Made by a program: the position numbers and the translations under genes. A stretch of DNA of 52,461 bases, taken from positions 1 to 52,461 of the forward strand of contig NZ_CP015587.1 of assembly GCF_001941945.1 (NCBI RefSeq), read 5' to 3'. Within the stretch, counting starts at the first letter, position 1; each line of letters starts with the position of its first letter. This document shows positions 48,113 to 52,461 of the stretch, one piece after another. This stretch comes from Roseomonas gilardii. Lineage in GTDB: Bacteria > Pseudomonadota > Alphaproteobacteria > Acetobacterales > Acetobacteraceae. A model generated the notes under the pieces. The model searched no databases. It was not told the origin of the DNA and saw only the letters and a list, made by a program, of their open reading frames with translations.

Positions 48113-49042
48113 TCAGCGCCCGGGATAGGCCTGTCGGCAGACCGTCACCACCGTCTCGCGCAGCCAGCGATGCGCCGGATCGGCATCCAGCCGGGGATGC
48201 CACATCGCCGAGATCAGGAACTCCGGCGCCGGCACCGGGAGACCCAACCCCTCCAAGCCGGATGTGACGGCCTGATCGCCCAGCAGCCCGTTGCCGAGGC
48301 AGGATCGCGGCACCAGCGCCACCAGGTCCGAGTGGCGCGCGATCCGCATGGCATCCGGATAGCCGGGCACGGCGACGGCGATCCGCCGCCCGAGGTCACG
48401 TCGCCGCAGGGCGGCATCGACCGCCTCGCCCGTCTCCCCTTCCCGCGATGCCGCGACGTGGCGGCAGGCGGCGTAGCGTTCCGGCGTCACCTCCCCGACC
48501 GCCAGGAGCGGATGCCCCGTCCGGACCACGCCGACGAAGCGGTCGCGGAACAGGAAGCGGGTGCGGATCTCCGGCGCGGAGGTGCCGCGCAGGCCGATCT
48601 CCAGGTCGATCAGCCCCTCGCGGAGCGGGCCCACCTCCTTGTCCGGCTTCGGAACGAAGCGGAGTTGGACCTGCGGCGCCGCCCGCGCGACGGCTGCGAC
48701 GACCGGGGCGGAGAGGACCTCCAGGAAGCCCTCGCTGGCCCGGATGGTGAAGCTCCGCTCCAGCGAGGCGATGTCCACCCGGGCGGGCTGCGGCCGCAGC
48801 ACCGCCCGTGCTTCCCGGGCCAGCTCGTGGACACGGTCCCGCAGCTCGGCCGCGCGCGGCGTCGGCACCAGGCCGCGCCCGGCGCGCACCAGCAGCGGAT
48901 CGCCCGTTGCCCGGCGCAGCCGTGTCAGCGTGCGGCTCATGGCCGATGGGCTCAGCCCGAGGCGGCGGGCCGCCCCCGTCACGCTGGCCTCGGCGAGCAG
49001 CACGTCCAGCGCGGCGAGGAGGTTCAGGTCCACGTCGTCCAT
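48113..49042 (-). CDS. LysR-family transcriptional regulator
   Basis: A 309-aa LysR regulator. The N-terminal winged HTH (residues 4-62: LNLLAALDVLLAEASVTGAA and LGLSPSAMSRTLTRLRRATG) is followed by a substrate-binding-protein-like effector domain (about 90-300, SFTIRASEGFLEVL...). It is divergent from an SDR gene, and a perfect palindrome lies in the intergenic gap (49081-49107). LysR proteins typically regulate such a divergent neighbour, so control of the SDR gene by a small metabolite is inferred. Confidence 0.93.
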   Translation of the reverse strand: MDDVDLNLLAALDVLLAEASVTGAARRLGLSPSAMSRTLTRLRRATGDPLLVRAGRGLVPTPRAAELRDRVHELAREARAVLRPQPARVDIASLERSFTIRASEGFLEVLSAPVVAAVARAAPQVQLRFVPKPDKEVGPLREGLIDLEIGLRGTSAPEIRTRFLFRDRFVGVVRTGHPLLAVGEVTPERYAACRHVAASREGETGEAVDAALRRRDLGRRIAVAVPGYPDAMRIARHSDLVALVPRSCLGNGLLGDQAVTSGLEGLGLPVPAPEFLISAMWHPRLDADPAHRWLRETVVTVCRQAYPGR

Positions 49043-49080
49043 CGGGCCAGCCTACCCGCCCTGTCCGATCACCCATAGCG

Positions 49081-49107
49081 TCCCATGCAACAACGACTTG
49101 CATGGGA
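49081..49107. promoter_or_regulatory. Perfect palindrome in the LysR/SDR intergenic region
   Basis: TCCCATGCAA-N7-TTGCATGGGA is a 10-bp perfect inverted repeat (49081-49090 and 49098-49107). It contains a T-N11-A element, the usual core of LysR binding sites. It lies 38 bp upstream of the LysR start and 71 bp upstream of the SDR start. Confidence 0.7.
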
Positions 49108-49177
49108 TGCGCGTGGCGCCCGGACCGGAGGCTGCCCAACATCCTGGCCCGATCCGTCAGCCAAGGATGACCCACCC

Positions 49178-49891
49178 ATGACAGCCTCCGACCACCCCAC
49201 GCCCTCGATCCTCCTCGTCGGCGCCTCGCGCGGCCTCGGCCACGCCATGGCCGCCGAGTTCCTGCGGAAAGGCTGGAACGTCACCGGCACCGTCCGGGAC
49301 GGGAGCACCCGGACGCTGCTGCATGACCTTGCCGAGGAGGCCGAGGGCCGCGTCGGCATCGAGACCCTCGACATCCGCGTGCCGGAGCAGATCGAGGCAC
49401 TGCGGGAACGCCTGATGGGCCGGTTCTTCGACATGCTGTTCGTCAATGCCGGGACCACCAACCGCGACCCAACCCAGACGATCGTCGAGGTGTCCACCGA
49501 GGAGTTCGTGGAGGTCATGCTCACCAACGCGCTCGGCCCGATGCGGGTCATCGAGCGCCTGGAGGCCCGTGTCGCCCCGGCGGGCCTGATCGGCGCGATG
49601 TCCTCCGGCCAGGGCAGCGTCGCCAACAACGAGCGCGGCCAGCGTGAACTCTATCGCGGCAGCAAGGCCGCTCTGAACATGTTCATGCGCAGCTACGCGG
49701 CCCGCCAGGGCGCGACGCCGCGTCCGATGGCGTTGATGGCACCCGGCTGGATCCGCACCGCCCTGGGCGGTGCGGAGGCACCCTTGAGCATCGGGGACAG
49801 CATCCCGAGCCTCGTCGAGGTGCTCCTCGCCAAGCGGGAGCGGCCGGGGCTGGAATACCTCGACTACCGCGGCCGCACCGTGCCGTGGTGA
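49178..49891 (+). CDS. Short-chain dehydrogenase/reductase
   Basis: A 237-aa SDR from the ATG at 49178; the in-frame ATG at 49085 lies inside the palindrome and is rejected. The Rossmann motif GASRGLGHAMA is at about 15-25, NAGT at about 90, and the catalytic region is seen as MSSGQGSVANNERGQRELYR followed by GSKAALNMFM (YRGSKAA, the Tyr/Lys pair in a Y-x-x-x-K setting). It reduces or oxidises an alcohol or ketone with NAD(P)H. The substrate is unknown. It is probably controlled by the divergent LysR protein. Confidence 0.92.
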   Translation: MTASDHPTPSILLVGASRGLGHAMAAEFLRKGWNVTGTVRDGSTRTLLHDLAEEAEGRVGIETLDIRVPEQIEALRERLMGRFFDMLFVNAGTTNRDPTQTIVEVSTEEFVEVMLTNALGPMRVIERLEARVAPAGLIGAMSSGQGSVANNERGQRELYRGSKAALNMFMRSYAARQGATPRPMALMAPGWIRTALGGAEAPLSIGDSIPSLVEVLLAKRERPGLEYLDYRGRTVPW

Positions 49892-49963
49892 GGATCGGAC
49901 CTCCGGTTCAGCCTGGATTCATGGCGGCGAAGACCGTTTCGTACGACCGGTCCCGCCCCGGCA

Positions 49964-50356
49964 TCAGCCGAGCCGGCTGACCCGCAGCCACGCCGCGAAG
50001 GCCGCTTCGTCCAGCCCGCCTTCGACCAGCCGCAGCATCTGCTCCACGACCCGTGGCGCGGCGACGTCGAGTTCGACACCGTTGGCCTTGAGGAAAAGCA
50101 CGCAACAGCCCCAGGCGGTCCGCTCGTTGCCATCGTTGAAAGGGTGGTTGGCCGCGAGGCCATAGGCATAGGCGGCGGCCAGATCGAACAGGTCCGGGAT
50201 GCCGGTATCGGCGTAGACGAGCTTGTTCTCCGGACGACCGAGCGCGCTGTGCAGCATGCCCTCGTCCTTGACGCCCTGGATCCCGCCATACTCCCGCAGG
50301 GCCTGGTCGTGCAGGAACAGCACGACATCGGCCTCCAGGAACTCCGGGTCGCTCAA
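49964..50356 (-). CDS. doc: Doc-family Fic toxin
   Basis: A 130-aa Fic/Doc protein. The active-site motif HPFNDGNERTA at 71-81 is complete (HPFxDGNxRT). The start has the Doc-like segment FLHDQALREYGGIQGVKDEGMLHSAL. Doc toxins phosphorylate EF-Tu and stop translation (family knowledge). The ATG overlaps the stop of the AbrB-type antitoxin gene by four bases, giving a coupled toxin-antitoxin operon. Confidence 0.94.
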   Translation of the reverse strand: MSDPEFLEADVVLFLHDQALREYGGIQGVKDEGMLHSALGRPENKLVYADTGIPDLFDLAAAYAYGLAANHPFNDGNERTAWGCCVLFLKANGVELDVAAPRVVEQMLRLVEGGLDEAAFAAWLRVSRLG

Positions 50357-50580
50357 CGCCTGGCGAGTTCCTGCAGCGCGTCGGCCTGCTCGCGCAGGAC
50401 CTCTCGGGCCAGCTGCATCTGCCGCTCGAGCTTCAGGTTGCGCTTCACCAGCTTCACCCCATCCGCCAGTTCCACCAGGGTCAGGTCCTGGCCGACCTCC
50501 AGCCCCATGCGGATCCTCGTCTCGGCCGGGAACGTCACCCCGACCGAGTTGCCCTGCCGGCGCAGTGTCACCGTGGTCAT
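50353..50580 (-). CDS. AbrB/SpoVT-type antitoxin of the Doc module
   Basis: A 75-aa protein from the ATG at 50580 (ATG 50592 would add four residues). The N-terminal swapped-hairpin AbrB fold reads TVTLRRQGNSVGVTFPAETR, and a helical C-terminus (LEVGQDLTLVELADGVKLVK then a coil) binds the toxin. AbrB-type antitoxins partner with Doc instead of Phd in some loci. A perfect palindrome (50596-50614) lies upstream of its start. Confidence 0.88.
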   Translation of the reverse strand: MTTVTLRRQGNSVGVTFPAETRIRMGLEVGQDLTLVELADGVKLVKRNLKLERQMQLAREVLREQADALQELARR

Positions 50581-50595
50581 GGTGCGCCTCATCTC

Positions 50596-50614
50596 GTCTT
50601 ACGTTCGGTAAGAC
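50596..50614. promoter_or_regulatory. Palindromic operator upstream of the AbrB/Doc module
   Basis: GTCTTAC-GTTCG-GTAAGAC is a perfect 7-bp inverted repeat with a 5-bp centre, just before the antitoxin start. It is likely an autoregulatory site for the AbrB-type antitoxin. Confidence 0.6.
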
Positions 50615-50709
50615 TAGGGCCTCTGCTCCGTCCCCTCAAGGGTCATCGACGCCTGCGGACCGCGTGTGCCGCAATCATGGCCCTCCCCGGCCACAGCGTC
50701 TCCCCGCCC

Positions 50710-51729
50710 CTATCCCTCGCGTTCCGCCGAAAGCGGGCAGCAGGCCTCGGCGGTGACATTGGCCAGCCGGCTCAGCCGCAGCGCCGTGACGCTGCTGCCC
50801 GGCACCGCCGCGGCGATGTGCTGCAGCACCGGGATCTTTCCCAGCACCTGCTCGCTCACCGCCTGCGCCACCAGGTCGGCCCCCGACACGCCGGCCGCCG
50901 TCCACACCGCCCGGCGCAGCAGCGCCACCGTCACCGCCAGGTTCGGCCGCAGCCCGTGGATCTGTGCCACCTGCCGCACCAGCGACAGGCCGCGCAGCCC
51001 CGCCAGCACCCCGTCCAGCGCCGGCGAGGGCGAGATCGCCACCATCACACCCCCCTCCAGCGCCGCCCGTTGGCCCGCTACCCGCGAGGCTTGCCGTAAC
51101 GGTTCGCTCACCTGCCGGCGCAGCACCGCGCGTAGCCGCGGCAGGCTGTCGGCTGCCTCGAGGGACAGGAGCACCGCCTCGCACTCCGGCAGCTGCGTGC
51201 GCAGGCCGTCGATCCAGGCCCGGCAGCGCGCCTTCGCCACCTCCAGCGGTGCGTCGGGACGCGCCAGCAGCGCGCGCAGCGCGTCCACCTGCCGCAGCCG
51301 CCGCCAGGCCCGCAGCTCGCCCGCCAGCCCGGTCGCGATCAGCGCCAGGCCGCAGCCGGACACCGCGAGCGCCAGCCAGCCAAGCTCCGCCCCCTCCCGG
51401 AAGCGCGCCAGCACGAAGCCCACGCCGGAAAGAAGCAGCCAGCCCAGCAGCAGCACCGCCACTCCGGCCGCGATCCAGGTCAGCGCCCCGGCGCGGACCG
51501 GCCGGGGCCGCAGCGCCTCCGGCGCCCAGCCGTGGTCGATCCGTCCGCCTGGCAGCGCCTCCTCCGCCGCCAGCAGCATCGGCCCGGCCGAAGGATTTGG
51601 AGGACCAGGGGGAGTCACCACATCCCCCTGCCCTGCCGCATGGGTCTCCTCCGGGCCCGGGCTGGGCAGCACCGGCCGGGAGGGCGGCTGCGGCAGGTCG
51701 TCCAGGAAGCCCGGGTCGCGCCGCGTCAC
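50710..51729 (-). CDS. YcjF/TIGR01620-family membrane protein (DUF697)
   Basis: A 339-aa protein with a proline-rich cytoplasmic N-terminus (residues 1-80), two hydrophobic segments (about 83-105 and 116-139) and a C-terminal DUF697-type helical domain. That domain is recognisable from the run LGKIPVLQHIAAAVPGSSVTALRLSRLA near the end. The start codon overlaps the ycjX stop by four bases. YcjX and YcjF-like genes normally sit together on chromosomes and are co-induced in stress responses (family knowledge). A functional partnership at the inner membrane is inferred. Confidence in the family is good; confidence in the function is low. Confidence 0.88.
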   Translation of the reverse strand: MTRRDPGFLDDLPQPPSRPVLPSPGPEETHAAGQGDVVTPPGPPNPSAGPMLLAAEEALPGGRIDHGWAPEALRPRPVRAGALTWIAAGVAVLLLGWLLLSGVGFVLARFREGAELGWLALAVSGCGLALIATGLAGELRAWRRLRQVDALRALLARPDAPLEVAKARCRAWIDGLRTQLPECEAVLLSLEAADSLPRLRAVLRRQVSEPLRQASRVAGQRAALEGGVMVAISPSPALDGVLAGLRGLSLVRQVAQIHGLRPNLAVTVALLRRAVWTAAGVSGADLVAQAVSEQVLGKIPVLQHIAAAVPGSSVTALRLSRLANVTAEACCPLSAEREG

Positions 51730-52461
51730 AGCACGTCCCCCAACAGCTCGGCCAGCACGGCGTCGAGCCCCAGATGCGGGATGCCGGTCTCGCCGCGCGG
51801 ATCGATGCGCGGCGGCACAAAGACCGGCAGCTCGAAGTAGCGGTCGCCCCAGAAGCTCTCCGGCGGCCGCGCGGAAGGCACCTCGCCCGGATCGTAGGGC
51901 CGCAGCTCGCCCTGCCCGGCCAGCACGCCGCGCACCACCTCGACCGCCCGGCCGTCGCGCTGGCCCGTGCCATCCACCGTGGCCAGCACCGAGGCCACTG
52001 CGTGAACGCCATGGTTCTTCGGCATGGCTACCTCACCCCAGCCGGCCAGGATCCGCAGCAGATGACGCAGGTTCTCCCGCCGCAGCGCCGGCACATGGTC
52101 CGCCTTGGTCGCCACGAAGGCGGTACGCCTGATGCCATGGGCAGGAAGATATCTGGCAATGGTCGCAAGTGCCTGCTCGGTGTCCTCGAAGGCGACGCGT
52201 CCGGCATGCAGCGCCCCCAGCACGTCCACCAGCACCACCTGCCGGCTGTAGTCGGCGAAGAAGCTGTCGAAGAAGCGCACCTCCATATCCTCGCGATAGG
52301 CGTCGAAGCGTTCGGTCATCAGCGCCGCGGCGCTGCCCCGGGGTGGACGTCTCGGGATGTTCTCCAGCGGCGCGAACCACAGCAGCGGTGCCTCGGCGCC
52401 GGGACCCGGACAAATGAAGCGGCCGGGCTGCAGGAAGCGCAGCCCGAAGCGGGTGCGGCAG
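51726..52461 (-). CDS. ycjX: YcjX-family GTPase, C-terminal part (joins the gene at 1-650)
   Basis: This is the remaining 245 codons of the gene that starts at 650. Just after the junction it reads FLQPGRFICPGP, matching the QPGRF-type motif conserved in YcjX proteins. Later segments include RTAFVATKADHVP, a G4-like TKxD element, and a C-terminus rich in family residues (ESFWGDRYFELPVF). The lengths 650 + 736 = 1386 nt are divisible by three and no stop interrupts the join, so the window is best read as circular. The stop overlaps the ATG of the next minus-strand gene (51729) by four bases, so the two are probably translationally coupled. Confidence 0.93.
   Translation of the reverse strand, partial: CRTRFGLRFLQPGRFICPGPGAEAPLLWFAPLENIPRRPPRGSAAALMTERFDAYREDMEVRFFDSFFADYSRQVVLVDVLGALHAGRVAFEDTEQALATIARYLPAHGIRRTAFVATKADHVPALRRENLRHLLRILAGWGEVAMPKNHGVHAVASVLATVDGTGQRDGRAVEVVRGVLAGQGELRPYDPGEVPSARPPESFWGDRYFELPVFVPPRIDPRGETGIPHLGLDAVLAELLGDVL

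Noticed and set aside
1-52461. tRNA, rRNA, riboswitch or CRISPR array
   Set aside because: No cloverleaf, no repeat-spacer pattern and no conserved aptamer was recognised on reading; none is claimed.

Overview
The window reads as one complete circular plasmid of about 52.5 kb that has been opened inside a gene. The minus-strand gene leaving the left edge (650 to 1) and the one entering at the right edge (52461 to 51726) join in frame into a single 462-codon YcjX-type GTPase gene. The cargo also fits a plasmid: RepA, a ParA partition locus, iterons, several toxin-antitoxin loci, and no rRNA, tRNA or housekeeping genes. High GC, the RepA type, DUF4214/RTX proteins and Bug-type binding proteins suggest an alphaproteobacterium, probably Acetobacteraceae (Roseomonas-like). 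That assignment is inference.

Layout. 0.7-1.8 kb: a small XRE regulator and an XRE-VapC toxin-antitoxin pair. 2.0-4.6 kb: replication and partition core (phased TAAC boxes, parA, a small partner gene, iterons, repA). 4.6-5.1 kb: decayed IS remnants. 5.1-5.7 kb: XRE/BrnT module. 5.8-8.0 kb: RecD2 helicase. 8.1-8.8 kb: DUF4160/DUF2442 pair. 9.2-12.9 kb: a 60-aa protein and an IetA/IetS-type AAA ATPase and subtilase pair. 13.2-16.4 kb: VapBC, a tyrosine recombinase with a lox-like inverted repeat upstream, and a DUF1612-type protein.

16.3-33.8 kb is a large catabolic island, nearly all on the minus strand. It carries a NIPSNAP protein, a branched-chain-amino-acid-type binding protein, a flavin dehydrogenase, ETF alpha and beta, an MmgE/PrpD protein, a broken MFS transporter, a DUF35 protein with a thiolase-like partner, an acyl-CoA dehydrogenase, two tandem MaoC hydratases, an NDP-forming acyl-CoA synthetase, a CaiB-type CoA transferase, a nitroreductase and a Bug-type binding protein. 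A GntR/FCD regulator is divergent at the right end. A near-identical palindrome (TGGACCGTCCA) lies in front of both main transcription units, so the regulator probably controls the whole set. The enzymes suggest uptake, CoA activation and beta-oxidation-like shortening of an unidentified, possibly branched or cyclic acid.

34-39.3 kb: an RTX-protein fragment fused onto a small gene cluster that includes a HARP-like protein, an XRE regulator, an HNH-like protein and a Calx-beta/DUF4214 protein bracketed by two near-identical terminators. 39.4-43.9 kb: an excisionase-like HTH gene, two tyrosine recombinases and a hypothetical protein. 44.4-46.9 kb: a DUF697 GTPase divergent from a membrane protein. 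47.2-52.5 kb: hypothetical genes, a divergent LysR/SDR pair with a perfect palindrome between them, an AbrB/Doc toxin-antitoxin pair, and the YcjF-like and YcjX genes. No conjugation or mobilisation genes were recognised. At least five, probably six, addiction-type modules may account for stable maintenance.
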